Shown: piece by piece, positions 48,707 to 60,767 of the stretch
How positions within the stretch are numbered: the first letter of the stretch is position 1
How the letters are laid out: each line of letters begins with the position of its first letter
DNA from: Oscillatoriales cyanobacterium
Lineage (GTDB): Bacteria; Cyanobacteriota; Cyanobacteriia; Cyanobacteriales; Microcoleaceae
Direction of reading: 5' to 3'
Assembly: GCA_004294385.1 (NCBI GenBank)
Contig: REAP01000018.1
Span: 19,190-83,189, forward strand
DNA length: 64,000 nucleotides
Program-made: the position numbers and the translations under genes
Notes under the pieces: model-generated
The model's database searches: none
Told to the model about the DNA's origin: nothing
What the model saw: the letters and a program-made list of their open reading frames with translations, nothing else

Positions 48707-49636
48707 TTGTCAATGGTAAATTTTTTAGTTCATAAATTGCCTGAATATTTTCAGCCCATTACCATCCGAAAAAAACGCATTCTTAATTTTTGCCTAGCAT
48801 TCCTTCTAACTTTAATCAGTTATCAAGTAATCTTAGAATTAATCACAGTTGAAATTCCGATCTTCGGCTTCCACGACATTGTTGACATTCAAAATCCCCA
48901 AGAAATACCACCCCAGCGCCAAGACTTTCCCGGCGACTACAGCCAACAAAACTTAGAACCTTTTTTAGAATCTTTAGTTGCCAATAACTATTGGTTTTTG
49001 TCAACCCAAGAACTCTATGATTACTTCTTAGCAAGTCCTCAGAAGATAGTACCTGCTGAATATCGCGATCGCAAAAAAGTCCTAATTTCTTTCGACGACG
49101 GAAATAAAAGCATTTATACACACTTACTACCTATCCTAGAAAAACTAGAAAATAAATATCGCACCAAAAATAAAGCAGTTGTATTTATCAACTCCGGGTT
49201 TTTCGGAACGAATAATTCACTCATAAACAAAGTCAATTGTCAAGACTTAAGAGATGGATTTCAAAAAGGTTTTTATGACATTCAATCCCACGGACTCAAT
49301 CACGAAAACCTCACAAAAATTTCACTAGAAGCTTTAGACCGAGAATTGTCTGAAGACCAAATTAGATTGAGAAAATGTACCCAAGACTTAGACCCAAATC
49401 AAACAATCGCCTCTCACATCGCCTATCCATTTGGCGCAGTCAACAAACAAGCTGACAAATACGTTGCCAAATACTACAAATCAGGATACTTGTACGACAG
49501 CTTAAAATTAAAACTGCGCTTATTTCCACCCAACAAATATCGCATTTCCCGACTGACAGTCAACAGCAAGCACTCAACAAAAAGACTGATCAACCTAGCT
49601 TCAGGTAGCTGGCTGCACAAATTAATTGGCAAGTAA
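48707..49636 (+). CDS. Polysaccharide deacetylase family protein
   Basis: VEIPIFGFHDIVD...KKVLISFDDGNKSIYTHLLPILEK...FYDIQSHGLNHENL. Confidence 0.9.
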   Translation: MSMVNFLVHKLPEYFQPITIRKKRILNFCLAFLLTLISYQVILELITVEIPIFGFHDIVDIQNPQEIPPQRQDFPGDYSQQNLEPFLESLVANNYWFLSTQELYDYFLASPQKIVPAEYRDRKKVLISFDDGNKSIYTHLLPILEKLENKYRTKNKAVVFINSGFFGTNNSLINKVNCQDLRDGFQKGFYDIQSHGLNHENLTKISLEALDRELSEDQIRLRKCTQDLDPNQTIASHIAYPFGAVNKQADKYVAKYYKSGYLYDSLKLKLRLFPPNKYRISRLTVNSKHSTKRLINLASGSWLHKLIGK

Positions 49637-49646
49637 AACATAATCG

Positions 49647-51134
49647 GTGAGTGCATTGAAATACACAACATCAGAACCACAAGACACAGTAAAAAACGAA
49701 AAATTGTCGCCAATTGCAGCGCTTTCAAAACGCGCCGATGCACTAGATGCCCTGCGCGGAATAGCAGTTTTAGCAATGGTTTTGTCCGGTACAATCGCCC
49801 GCAAAACATTACCTGCATGGATGTATCATGCCCAAGAAGCGCCACCCATCCATGCCTTCAATCCTAAACTAGCTGGATTAACTTGGGTTGATTTAGTTTT
49901 CCCCTTCTTTCTATTTGCAATGGGGGCCGCTATACCACTAGCTATGTCTCGCCGCATCGCCAAAGGATGGGACTTTAAAAAAAATATTTTTTCTATTTTG
50001 CAAAGAGGGTTTTTATTAGCTTCCTTTGCAATATTTCTCCAGCATATTCGACCGACTGTAATCGACCCCAACGAACCAGGCCCACAAAAATGGTGGCTAG
50101 GTATTTGTGGCTTTATAATCCTATTTTTGATGTTCGTTCGTTGGCCAACAAAAAAGCTTCCCTGGTTGCGAATAGCCACAACCCTTGCCGCTTGGAGTGC
50201 TGGAATTGGCTTCGTATCTCGCATCAAATATCCCAATGGAATTGGCTTTGATTTCAACCGTAGTGATATCATCTTAGTTGTGCTTGCCAATATGGCAGTT
50301 TTTGGATCGATAATTTGGCTGTTTACTCGTTCAAATACGTGGTTGCGAGTGGGGTTTTTAGGCTTTATATTCGCGATGCGATTGGCATCTCGTACAGATG
50401 GTTGGATTAAGTTAGTTTGGTTTTACTCTCCTGCACCTTGGATTTTTCAATTTGATTATTTCAAGTATTTATTTATTATAATTCCCGGTACAATTGTCGG
50501 GGATTTGCTTTATCGATGGATAGAGTATCGTTCGCCTGAAGAGGAGATTTATGCTAACTGGAAGAGTCTGCGCTATTTCAGCATTATGATTTTGATGTTT
50601 GCTATCAATTTAGTTTTGTTGGTGGGGCTACAAGCTAGATTAGTGTGGCAGACTTCGCTAGTAACGCTTGTGCTGTGTTTGTGCGGTTTACTTTTGTTGA
50701 GAAATCCCGGTAATGTCACAGAGAATTTATTAAATCGTCTTTACAAGTGGGGGTTTTATTGGCTGATTTTGGGTTTGCTATTTGAACCTTATGAAGGTGG
50801 AATCAAGAAAGATTCAGCGACGATGAGTTACTTTTTTGTGACGACTGGAATGGCAATTTTCATGTTAATTGGGTTGACGATAATTATCGATGTGTTTCAA
50901 AAGAAATGGTGGTTGCAGTTATTCATTGATAACGGTGTGAATCCGATGATTGGCTATGTGGGATTTGCGAATATTGTTTGGCCGATTCTGGTTTTAAATC
51001 AATGGGAACCGGTGATTATTGAAATGACTTCAACTGATCCATTTATGGGTTTTTTGAGGGGATTTGGATATACGGCAATTGTGGCACTAATTGTGGTGGT
51101 GTTTACCAGGTTTAAATTGTTTTTGAGGACATGA
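49647..51134 (+). CDS. DUF5009/heparan-alpha-glucosaminide N-acetyltransferase-like membrane protein
   Basis: RADALDALRGIAVLAMVLSGTIARKTLPAWMYHAQEAPP...GLTWVDLVFPFFLFAMGAAIPLA. Confidence 0.9.
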   Translation: MSALKYTTSEPQDTVKNEKLSPIAALSKRADALDALRGIAVLAMVLSGTIARKTLPAWMYHAQEAPPIHAFNPKLAGLTWVDLVFPFFLFAMGAAIPLAMSRRIAKGWDFKKNIFSILQRGFLLASFAIFLQHIRPTVIDPNEPGPQKWWLGICGFIILFLMFVRWPTKKLPWLRIATTLAAWSAGIGFVSRIKYPNGIGFDFNRSDIILVVLANMAVFGSIIWLFTRSNTWLRVGFLGFIFAMRLASRTDGWIKLVWFYSPAPWIFQFDYFKYLFIIIPGTIVGDLLYRWIEYRSPEEEIYANWKSLRYFSIMILMFAINLVLLVGLQARLVWQTSLVTLVLCLCGLLLLRNPGNVTENLLNRLYKWGFYWLILGLLFEPYEGGIKKDSATMSYFFVTTGMAIFMLIGLTIIIDVFQKKWWLQLFIDNGVNPMIGYVGFANIVWPILVLNQWEPVIIEMTSTDPFMGFLRGFGYTAIVALIVVVFTRFKLFLRT

Positions 51135-51139
51135 GGTAA

Positions 51140-51775
51140 TTAAAGAGTGGGAACATCTTCACGTCTGGTAAATATAATCTCCTCATCAGCTTGCCTAAAC
51201 TCAACATTAAACTTATCGAACACAACTTCTCGCCCCAAAAGCAATTGTTCTCCCCCTGTATTGTTTTGCAACCATGCTACAGGAGCGATGAAAGTATGTC
51301 CATCTATTGTCATTTCAACATCACGTAAGACATAATTAACTCTGCCACCTATAGTCTCTGCTAATAAACTTGATTCTGCATCAGCTAAAGCATATCCTAA
51401 ATCCTGACCAACTTTTAATGAAATCAAACTTAATTCTGCGCCTGAGTCTACTAACATCATTGTAGAAAGCTCCAAATCTCTATGTTTTAAATTCACACGA
51501 TAATTAGGCTGCCAGTCGTGGCGAGTGACTGTATGAAAGCGAATGGGTAAAATCTGAATAGAAGCTGTTTGACGGGGAACTAAGTAAACTACAAAAGGTT
51601 CTCCTGAAGCCTTGGCTAAATCCAAAACTTCCCGCAAATTTTCGCTGTGACTAATTAGTCGATTAGAATTGTATGCAACATATTGGTTACGATATAATTC
51701 TAATAACATCCGACGGTTTTGAGTCAACCATTTCAGCATTTCTTGGCTTTCTTGTTGAAAAACTGTTTCTTGCAT
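51140..51775 (-). CDS. Retropepsin-like aspartic protease domain protein
   Basis: LSTMMLVDSGAELSLISLKVGQDLGY...EQLLLGREVVFDKFNVEF. Confidence 0.75.
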   Translation of the reverse strand: MQETVFQQESQEMLKWLTQNRRMLLELYRNQYVAYNSNRLISHSENLREVLDLAKASGEPFVVYLVPRQTASIQILPIRFHTVTRHDWQPNYRVNLKHRDLELSTMMLVDSGAELSLISLKVGQDLGYALADAESSLLAETIGGRVNYVLRDVEMTIDGHTFIAPVAWLQNNTGGEQLLLGREVVFDKFNVEFRQADEEIIFTRREDVPTL

Positions 51776-51842
51776 ATTGCTTGCTGATTGAAATTATTGT
51801 TTACTGTGAATCTTAGCATACAAACCACAGAAAATTAGGCAT

Positions 51843-52901
51843 TTATGAAAGTGACTTTAAAATGCCGCTTTCCAACTGATAAATTGCTGCCATAATTCCG
51901 GTTTCAGGATTTTTGAGTAGGGACTTTTTGAAATCGTTCAAGTAACTGACAAGGTGTTCGCGCAAAATCGGTCTTTCGACTTTCACGGTGCGGTCATAAT
52001 CCCACAAATCCCACATGATAATCCCGACACCGACAATCGGATCGATTAAACCGACTCCTAACTGACTCGCCACCGTACCGCCTGTTTTTGTGGCCATTTT
52101 GGCGGCGGCTTTGGTGGCAACTTTTGCGGTTACTTTGCTGCCAATTTTTGCTGCCATTCCCAATATTAATGGCTTAGCAAGTAAGTATCCACCACCACCA
52201 ACTAATGCTTTTAATGACAAATTTGAGATGTTTCCTTTGTCGCTAATTGTGGTGGCAATATCGTTCAGATATTTATCCCACTGCACTTGAGGTATGTTAT
52301 AATTTGCTTGGACTACTTTAACATTTTTGCTGATTTCAGCTATGTACAAATTAGCAGTATCTTGAGTGACTAATTGAAACCGCATTTGAGCGTTTTTTGG
52401 CAACAATACGCGGTTGGCAAATTCTCTTTGAAAGTCTTCGGTTAATTTTTCGGAAACAGCTTGTGAGGCTGCATTCATATCAAATCTGTTGAGTACAGCA
52501 GATTTTACGAAGTTGAAAGGTACGGTAAACTCCATCTTTTTTTGGTTGAAGTAATCGAAGTACCAATCGAGGAAACTGTTGTCAACGCGCGCAATGACTT
52601 CGGTTTCCCATTTGTCCAATTCCTTGGATGCGAATGTCTCGGAAGTTGTACGGGCTGTTTGGATGGCGTTTTTAATGTCTTGGTTGACTTTGCTGAAATC
52701 GTGTGGCGGCGAGACTACGACTGCTGTGGTTGCAGTATTTGTTAAGGACTTGGAAATGATAAAATTACCTAACAGGGGAATAATTACTACCAGAATGACG
52801 ATCGTCCAAATCATCGGTGTCACGGTTTTGATAAAATGAGCGATCGCCTTGAGGCGCTGTGTTTTCTGTGAATAGGTGATTTTTTCCTTGTCTTGACTCA
52901 T
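51843..52901 (-). CDS. Hypothetical membrane-anchored protein (352 aa)
   Basis: N-terminal TM (MIWTIVILVVIIPLLGNFI), Gly/Ala-rich hydrophobic C-terminal segment. Confidence 0.8.
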   Translation of the reverse strand: MSQDKEKITYSQKTQRLKAIAHFIKTVTPMIWTIVILVVIIPLLGNFIISKSLTNTATTAVVVSPPHDFSKVNQDIKNAIQTARTTSETFASKELDKWETEVIARVDNSFLDWYFDYFNQKKMEFTVPFNFVKSAVLNRFDMNAASQAVSEKLTEDFQREFANRVLLPKNAQMRFQLVTQDTANLYIAEISKNVKVVQANYNIPQVQWDKYLNDIATTISDKGNISNLSLKALVGGGGYLLAKPLILGMAAKIGSKVTAKVATKAAAKMATKTGGTVASQLGVGLIDPIVGVGIIMWDLWDYDRTVKVERPILREHLVSYLNDFKKSLLKNPETGIMAAIYQLESGILKSLS

Positions 52902-53162
52902 GGCGATTCTGCAAGTGATGGGAGGCTAGTTTCGATTATAGGCGGTGATTTGTGCGATCGTGTTATGGGGGTGTGGCCTGGGATGCTGGAAGGGTTGGGG
53001 AATAAGTGCGATCGAGCGAAACTACCCCAAAGGGAATTGATTCAAAAGTACGATCGCACTTTTCATCCGCGTTCATCGGTGTTAATCTACCTGCATCAGC
53101 GGTTCATAAAAAAAATACCTTGAACCCTCCCTCAAACTCGATCGCCCTTATTTGATTATTTT

Positions 53163-53531
53163 TTAGCCTGCTTTACTTAACACAACCAGAAGGTACTGAT
53201 CAAGACTAACTCCTTCCCTTTCCGCTTTTTCTGCTAAACTTAAATGTAGAGATTTAGGAATTTGTAAAGATAGACTTCCGCTATACTCAACTTCCGTTGT
53301 AGGTAAAGGAATCTCATCTTCACACTCATAAGCTGTTTCTATCCACAATTCCCTAGCTTCCTGAATATTCTCCATCGCTTCCGATAAAGTTTCACCCTGA
53401 GACATACAGCCAGGAAGGTCTTTGATTATAGCTGTATAACCTTCGGATTCTGGATAAAAACTGATAGGATATTTAAGACTCAAGTAATAGTCTAGAGATT
53501 TAAGCTTGACTTTAATCTTCTGATTCATCAC
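53163..53531 (-). CDS. hicB: HicB-like antitoxin
   Basis: YPISFYPESEGYTAIIKDLPGCMSQGETLSEAMENIQEARELWIE plus C-terminal RHH-like region. Confidence 0.95.
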   Translation of the reverse strand: MMNQKIKVKLKSLDYYLSLKYPISFYPESEGYTAIIKDLPGCMSQGETLSEAMENIQEARELWIETAYECEDEIPLPTTEVEYSGSLSLQIPKSLHLSLAEKAEREGVSLDQYLLVVLSKAG

Positions 53532-53769
53532 TCCATTCCTCCAGTTTTAATAGCACAACAATTTGCTTGACGTATACTCCTTTTACCTTTTTGCCACCTT
53601 TTTTAGAAACTGTAATTTTTAATCCATCAGCATTTCGGAAAGTATGGTGACTTCCTTTCGATCGCTTTTCTTCAAACCCAAAAGCAGTTAGGATATAGCA
53701 CACATCGTCAAACCGCACTTCTGATGGATTTGCTAAAAATTGTTCTACCAGTTTTCCTAACTTGCCCAT
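53512..53769 (-). CDS. hicA: HicA-like toxin
   Basis: FGFEEKRSKGSHHTFRNADGLKITVSKKGGKKVKGVYVKQIV; overlaps hicB by 20 nt. Confidence 0.93.
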   Translation of the reverse strand: MGKLGKLVEQFLANPSEVRFDDVCYILTAFGFEEKRSKGSHHTFRNADGLKITVSKKGGKKVKGVYVKQIVVLLKLEEWSDESED

Positions 53770-53856
53770 GAATTTTTACGGATGCTTATACTATTATAAT
53801 AAATAAGGGCGGGCATTGCCCACCCTCGCTATGAATCAGGTGTAATTCAAAAACGA

Positions 53857-55269
<1,413 letters not shown>

Positions 55270-55433
55270 TCAAATCTTCTCCCTTTAAATGGTTTTTCTA
55301 AACCCTACAGGCATTTTGTTTTTTTGAAGGTTGCGAGTTGGAGCTAATTAAATATTAACAACTCGCAACTCACAACTCGTCACTAGAGCGAGACCTCTGA
55401 AGATTAGGAGAGACTTAAGCGATCGCAGAAACC

Positions 55434-56683
55434 CTACTTAAAATCAGACAAAAATCCCGAAATTTCTTCATCCTCGTCGTCGGAATCCAAATCGCCGAGA
55501 CCTAAAGCATCTAAATCATCTTCATCAGGGTCTCCGATAGTCGCTTCCCCCAAATCGTCAAGTCCTAGACCGTCGAGGTCGTCGTCATCCGATACAGAGA
55601 AATCGTCAAGACTGTCTTCATCCAAGTCACCCAGATCCAGGCCTAGGTCATCCGAGGTCTTTGCCCCAAATGGGTCAGGTATTACTTCGGCTACAAAATC
55701 TTCGTCTTCTTCTCCAAACGGGTCTGATATCTCTATTTCGAGATCCCCTGAAGTCAAAGTCCCAAATTCTGAGGCTTCCTCTTCTTCTTCGTCATCGCCT
55801 AGGTCGAGTTCGCCCAAAGCCAAGGCTTCTTCCTCATCATCATCCATATCAAAGTCGGAGACAGCATCTTCTTCGTCCTCATCCATATCAAAGTCGGAGA
55901 CAGCATCTTCTTCGTCCTCATCCATGTCGAAGTCGGAGACAGCATCTTCTTCGTCCTCATCCATGTCGAAGTCGGAGACAGCATCTTCCTCGTCCTCATC
56001 CATATCGAAGTCGGAGACAGCATCTTCCTCGTCCTCATCCATATCGAAGTCGGAGACAGCATCTTCCTCGTCCTCATCCATATCGAAGTCGGAGATAGCC
56101 TCTTCCTCGTCCTCAAACCCCTCTAATGATTCCTCATCAGATGAGCTGAGTGCTGACGCTATTGCTGCGACACCAGCCACTCCGGCGACTACTCCGGCTC
56201 CTGCTAAGACAGCAGCGCCTAATTGATTAGATTTGGTGGCTGCGGGGGCAGTTGGCTCAGGAGTAGCTGCGGGGGCAGTTGGCTCAGGAGTAGCTGCGGG
56301 GGCAGTTGGCTCAGGAGTAGCTGCGGGGGCAGTTGGCTTAGGAGTAGCTGCGGGGGCAGCAGTGAGAGTTTGAGTGGCTGCGGTGGCGACGGCGGTCGGT
56401 GCTGCGACAACCAAAGATTGACTGGCAGTAACTTGAGTGATCTCTGAGGACAGACCCAGGGCTAAGTCTGGGTCAAAATTCAGTCCCAACACTTCGATCA
56501 GGCTGTCTGCATCCGGCTTGAGTTTTGAGAAGGGCAGCATTAATTGCTGGAGTTCCGGCTCCAGGGCAGCCGCAATTCCCAGGATGAGGCCGTCATGTGT
56601 AGGAGCAGCCAAGCACGATTTGCTTGGTAGTAGTCTAGCCACTTCTGTTTGAGGGCAACTGAAAAACTATCAAAAAAAGCCAT
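55434..56683 (-). CDS. DUF5331-like protein between chlL and chlN; apparent frameshift near the N-terminus and expanded repeats
   Basis: N-term MAFFDSFSVALKQKWLDYYQANRAWLLL from ATG 56683 in one frame; DGLILGIAAALEPELQQLMLPFSKLKPDADSLIEVLGLNFDPDLAL in another; then PEPTAPAAT and SDFDMDEDEEDAV repeats. Confidence 0.7.
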
Positions 56684-56717
56684 AACCTCTTTATCCTCAT
56701 CCTGATCGCTAGACGTA

Positions 56718-57584
56718 TTAAACCATCATCAGGTTTAGCTCATCTTCCTCTTTCTTGACCACAGGTTGAACTGGATTTAGATAAAAATCTGACAACAAGG
56801 AGAATAATTCGCGATCGGGCGTATCATTTGGCACTACTCCTTCGGGCATTGCCAAGATTTGGTCAGCGATATTGAGGTAGTAATCGCAGACGTAGTTTAG
56901 GGATGGGTCAGACTCTGCCATCTCAAACAAAGTTTTGCCTTTGACACGAGAAACGCGGATGTCTTCGATTAGGGGCAGCACTTCCAGGACTGGCATCGGT
57001 ACTGTGTCGATGTACTTGTCTATCAAGTCACGGCTGGATGTGCGGTTGCCGATTAAACCAGCGAGTCGCAAGGGGTGAGTGCGGGCTTTTTCGCGGACTG
57101 AGGCGGCGATGCGGTTGGCGGCAAATAGAGCGTCAAATCCGTTGTCGGTGACAATCATGCAGTAGTCGGCGTAGTTCAAGGGGGCTGCAAAGCCACCACA
57201 CACGACGTCGCCTAGTACGTCGAAGAGGATGATGTCGTATTCCTCGAAGGCATTAAGTTCTTTTAGCAGTTTGACGGTTTCTCCGACGACGTAGCCACCG
57301 CAACCAGCTCCTGCGGGTGGGCCGCCTGCTTCTACGCAGTCAACGCCGCCGTAGCCTTTGTAGATGACGTCTTCGGGCCAGACGTCTTCGTAGTGATAGT
57401 CCTTTTCTTGAAGGGTGTCAATAATTGTGGGAATCAGGAAGCCCGTGAGGGTAAATGTGCTGTCGTGCTTTGGATCGCAACCGATTTGCAAAACTTTTTT
57501 GCCACGCTTAGCTAGAGCAACGGAGATGTTGCAGCTTGTTGTCGATTTGCCAATTCCACCTTTTCCGTAAACTGCGAGTTTCAT
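56718..57584 (-). CDS. chlL: Light-independent protochlorophyllide reductase iron-sulfur ATP-binding protein
   Basis: [49 protein letters not shown]...[24 protein letters not shown]. Confidence 0.98.
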   Translation of the reverse strand: MKLAVYGKGGIGKSTTSCNISVALAKRGKKVLQIGCDPKHDSTFTLTGFLIPTIIDTLQEKDYHYEDVWPEDVIYKGYGGVDCVEAGGPPAGAGCGGYVVGETVKLLKELNAFEEYDIILFDVLGDVVCGGFAAPLNYADYCMIVTDNGFDALFAANRIAASVREKARTHPLRLAGLIGNRTSSRDLIDKYIDTVPMPVLEVLPLIEDIRVSRVKGKTLFEMAESDPSLNYVCDYYLNIADQILAMPEGVVPNDTPDRELFSLLSDFYLNPVQPVVKKEEDELNLMMV

Positions 57585-58144
57585 TGTTTGTTCTCCTATA
57601 GGTTTCTTTGAAAACGATCGGTGCTGGGGTTTCGCGCTTTGATTTTGCGATCGCCCAAATTCAATACCCAACTGCAATGCCTTTGCTGTCTAATTTTGGA
57701 GTTGGCTTGTTTAGCTAGTTGAAAGCATTATTAGCTAACTTGCTGGAAAAAGAAAGGGGGCACCAAAATGAAAATGCTCGTAAATTCCTTTATTTTGCAT
57801 CTTTTGGAATCTTAGCTGCGTTTTCAACTTACCAGTTTATTTTTAGGTTTTTTTTACATTTCAAATTAGTTTTACAATACTACCTTTATATAAAGAGGTA
57901 CAAAAATAAAACAAATGTTTACCTCTGTCAAAATCTGGGCTGTGAACTTTGAGTCTGGGATACTGACTGTTGGGGACTTGTAAGGAAAATTACTATGGGT
58001 AAAAAGCGACTGATGGATGGGCTAACTCGGAGTTGGTTCGACTAATTGGGTCTGCTGAAGGCAAAGTTAAGTCAGCAGAAAGCGATCGCCAGTGATTTTG
58101 ATTAGCTTTCTGGGATTTTGTAAAATATTGTTAATTTTTAGCTT

Positions 58145-58280
58145 TTGTTGACTGTTGACGGTTGACTGTTGGCTGTTGACTGATGGCTGTTGGCTGTTGA
58201 CTGTTAGTAGCCCCAATAACCAATAACCAATAACCAATAACCAATAACCAATAACCAATAACCAATAACCAATAACTAAT
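58145..58280. repeat. Heptameric tandem repeats (ACTGTTG-like and AATAACC)
   Basis: ttgactgttgacggttgactgttggctg; ccaataaccaataaccaataacc. Confidence 0.95.
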
Positions 58281-60477
58281 GACAACTGACTATAGGAATC
58301 TCGATCGCAAATTCAGTACCAACTCCCGCATCAGAAATGCACTTCAGTCGCCCCCCGTGTTGTTCCACAATCAGATGGTAAGAAATAGACAGTCCCAACC
58401 CAGTACCCTTCCCCACAGGTTTTGTAGTAAAAAATGGGTCAAATAATTTACTGCGAATATGATCCGGTATGCCCCCGCCGTTGTCGGAAATTCGGATCGC
58501 CACAAAATTATTGTCAATAACTTCAGTGCGAATTGTAATTAAGGGATCACTCAAGGGAGAATTAGCAATTGGTGCTAGTGTATTTTTGGGGTTTCTTTTT
58601 GCCCATTGACCGTTCTGGATTTGCTCATCCAAAGCATCAATAGCATTGCCGATAATGTTCATAAACACTTGATTGAGCTGACCAGCACTGCACTCGATCA
58701 GAGGCAAATCGCCGTATTCTTTAATGAGTTTAATAGCTGGATGTCCGCCTTGAGCTTTGAGCTTGTGCTGCAAAATCAGCAAAGTGCTGTCGATGCCTTC
58801 GTGAATCTCCACTGGCTTGATGGTAGCTTGGTCCGATCGCGAAAAATTACGCATTGACAAAACTATTTGACGGATGCGATCGGTTCCCACCTGCATGGAA
58901 GACAGAATTTTAGATAAATCTTCCACTAAAAAATCAACTTCAATATCTGCTGCTGCTTCCCGAATTTCCGAGACTGGTTCGGGATAGTGCTGCTGATAAA
59001 GTCCCAAAAGTCGAATTAATTCTTTGATGTAATGAGTGGTGTGGGAAAGATTGCCATAGATAAAATTAACTGGATTATTAATTTCATGGGCGATTCCAGC
59101 AATCATTTGTCCCAAAGAAGACATTTTTTCAGTTTGCACCAGTTGAGTTTGAGTTAGTTGCAACTTCCGCAAAGTTTGCTCTAATTGCTGCGCTTGACTT
59201 TTCAAGCAAGTTTGCTTTCGTCGCAACACTTCTTCGACTCGCTGGCGCTTAATAATATCTCGTCTCAATAATTCATTGGATTTTAAAAGTTGAGCAGTAC
59301 GTTCTTCAACTTGTCTTTTCAAGTCGTCGTGAGCTTGGCGTAGGGCTTGTTCTGCCCGTTGTCGCTCTAAAATTTCTTGTTGTAATTGTTCGTTGGCGAG
59401 TTGTAATTTGGAGGCTCTATTATCTACTGCTTGCTGCAAAAGCTCGATCGTGCCATACATTTCAGATTGATTAAAAATTGGCGGTAAACTCTCCTGAGAC
59501 AAAACACCCAACAGTTCTCCCTGAGTACCAACTACTACCAAACGGCGCACGCAGTGCCGCTGCATTTCCTGATGAGCCCGACCGAGGGAATCGGTGGGAG
59601 ATACACAAAATAAGGGCGCACTCATGGCCTGGGCTACGGGTATTTGGGAGAAATTTAATTCCAGGGCGTGAAACTGCACGATGTCGCGCTCAGTTACTAT
59701 ACCCACAGGAATTAACACGGGGGAATTGCTGCTGAGAAATGGACTATTTTCTGTTTTTGCGGCTCGTTGTGGATGCGGAATTTTTGCTTCGATGATGACG
59801 ATATAATTGACTTGATGTTTGACCATAAGCTGGGCTAGATCAAGGGCTGTGAAAGTTTTTGGCGCGTAAATGACTTTTTTAGTCATCACCTCTGCTACAG
59901 TTCGTAAATTGCTCTGTAAGTTAACTGGTTGGAGAGCGTCGTAAATTGCTTCACGAGTGATGATTCCCAAAAGTCGATTGTCGGCATCCACCACAGGTAA
60001 ATGCCGGATCTGGTGTTGACGCAATATGAATATTGCGGTAAAAATATCTGGAGAATCGGATTGTTTGAGAGTAATCGGTGATGGAGTCATCACGTCACCA
60101 ATCGTCAGACCGATCGAACAAGCGATCGCAGTGGTTAGCTTCAGGATATCCCGCTCAGTGAAAATACCGATCAGTCGCGATGCTTCGACTACTAAGACGT
60201 AACTGCGTTTTGCCACACTCCCAAACCCATTGCTGGTAACTGAGTTTGGTCGATCGCCGGAAATGTGACAGGATACCCGCATCGGGTTCATCAAACCCAA
60301 TACTTTGGCGATCGGAGTTTCTGGAGGAACAATTAGCGGATTAGGGTCGATCGCGCGCTCTAAAGGTGATGAGTAGGGGAGGAGAGTATTCGGCTCTTTT
60401 GCTGAGTGAGATGATTGCATAGCCGATCGCTGGGGGTCAAAATTTCCGAAATGCTGCGATTTTTGTTCACTTAGCAT
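58276..60477 (-). CDS. CBS-domain-containing sensor histidine kinase
   Basis: At least three clear CBS motifs and a degenerate fourth; H-box GQMIAGIAHEINNPVNFIYGNL; N/G boxes DNGGGIPDHIRSKLFDPFFTTKPVGKGTGLGLSI. Confidence 0.95.
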   Translation of the reverse strand: MLSEQKSQHFGNFDPQRSAMQSSHSAKEPNTLLPYSSPLERAIDPNPLIVPPETPIAKVLGLMNPMRVSCHISGDRPNSVTSNGFGSVAKRSYVLVVEASRLIGIFTERDILKLTTAIACSIGLTIGDVMTPSPITLKQSDSPDIFTAIFILRQHQIRHLPVVDADNRLLGIITREAIYDALQPVNLQSNLRTVAEVMTKKVIYAPKTFTALDLAQLMVKHQVNYIVIIEAKIPHPQRAAKTENSPFLSSNSPVLIPVGIVTERDIVQFHALELNFSQIPVAQAMSAPLFCVSPTDSLGRAHQEMQRHCVRRLVVVGTQGELLGVLSQESLPPIFNQSEMYGTIELLQQAVDNRASKLQLANEQLQQEILERQRAEQALRQAHDDLKRQVEERTAQLLKSNELLRRDIIKRQRVEEVLRRKQTCLKSQAQQLEQTLRKLQLTQTQLVQTEKMSSLGQMIAGIAHEINNPVNFIYGNLSHTTHYIKELIRLLGLYQQHYPEPVSEIREAAADIEVDFLVEDLSKILSSMQVGTDRIRQIVLSMRNFSRSDQATIKPVEIHEGIDSTLLILQHKLKAQGGHPAIKLIKEYGDLPLIECSAGQLNQVFMNIIGNAIDALDEQIQNGQWAKRNPKNTLAPIANSPLSDPLITIRTEVIDNNFVAIRISDNGGGIPDHIRSKLFDPFFTTKPVGKGTGLGLSISYHLIVEQHGGRLKCISDAGVGTEFAIEIPIVSCH

Positions 60478-60548
60478 GGTTGATTATTAATTTTTCTTAA
60501 TGAATTGTTACAATTCAGAGGACTTCTCTGAGCAGGATTAGCATTGAA

Positions 60549-60682
60549 GCAAGAAGGAAGAAGGAAGAAGGCCCAACGACTGCGTTTATCCTGAGCGTAG
60601 TCGAAGGGCTCAGGGAGCGTTTCAGGAAGAAGGCCCTTCGACTACGCTCAGGGAACGCTTCAGGAAGAAGGAAGAAGGAAAA
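60549..60682. repeat. Composite GGAAGAA / CCCTTCGACTACGCTCAGGG repeat region
   Basis: gaaggaagaaggcccaacgactgcgtttatcctgagcgtagtcgaagggctcaggg...gcccttcgactacgctcagggaacgcttcagg. Confidence 0.9.
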
Positions 60683-60767
60683 TGCTATAAAATCAATGGT
60701 TTCAGCAATTAAAAACGCCTTAATTTCGGTGCAAAACCTCTTGTTTAATTTTTAATTTTTAATTCTT

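Noticed and set aside
55845-56105. CRISPR-like 39-bp periodicity
   Set aside because: Codes for SDFDMDEDEEDAV repeats on the minus strand; no unique spacers.
55661-56447. Overlapping Arg/His-, Ser- and Gly-rich ORFs opposite the acidic repeat gene
   Set aside because: Low-complexity translations of repeat DNA in alternative frames; no independent coding evidence.
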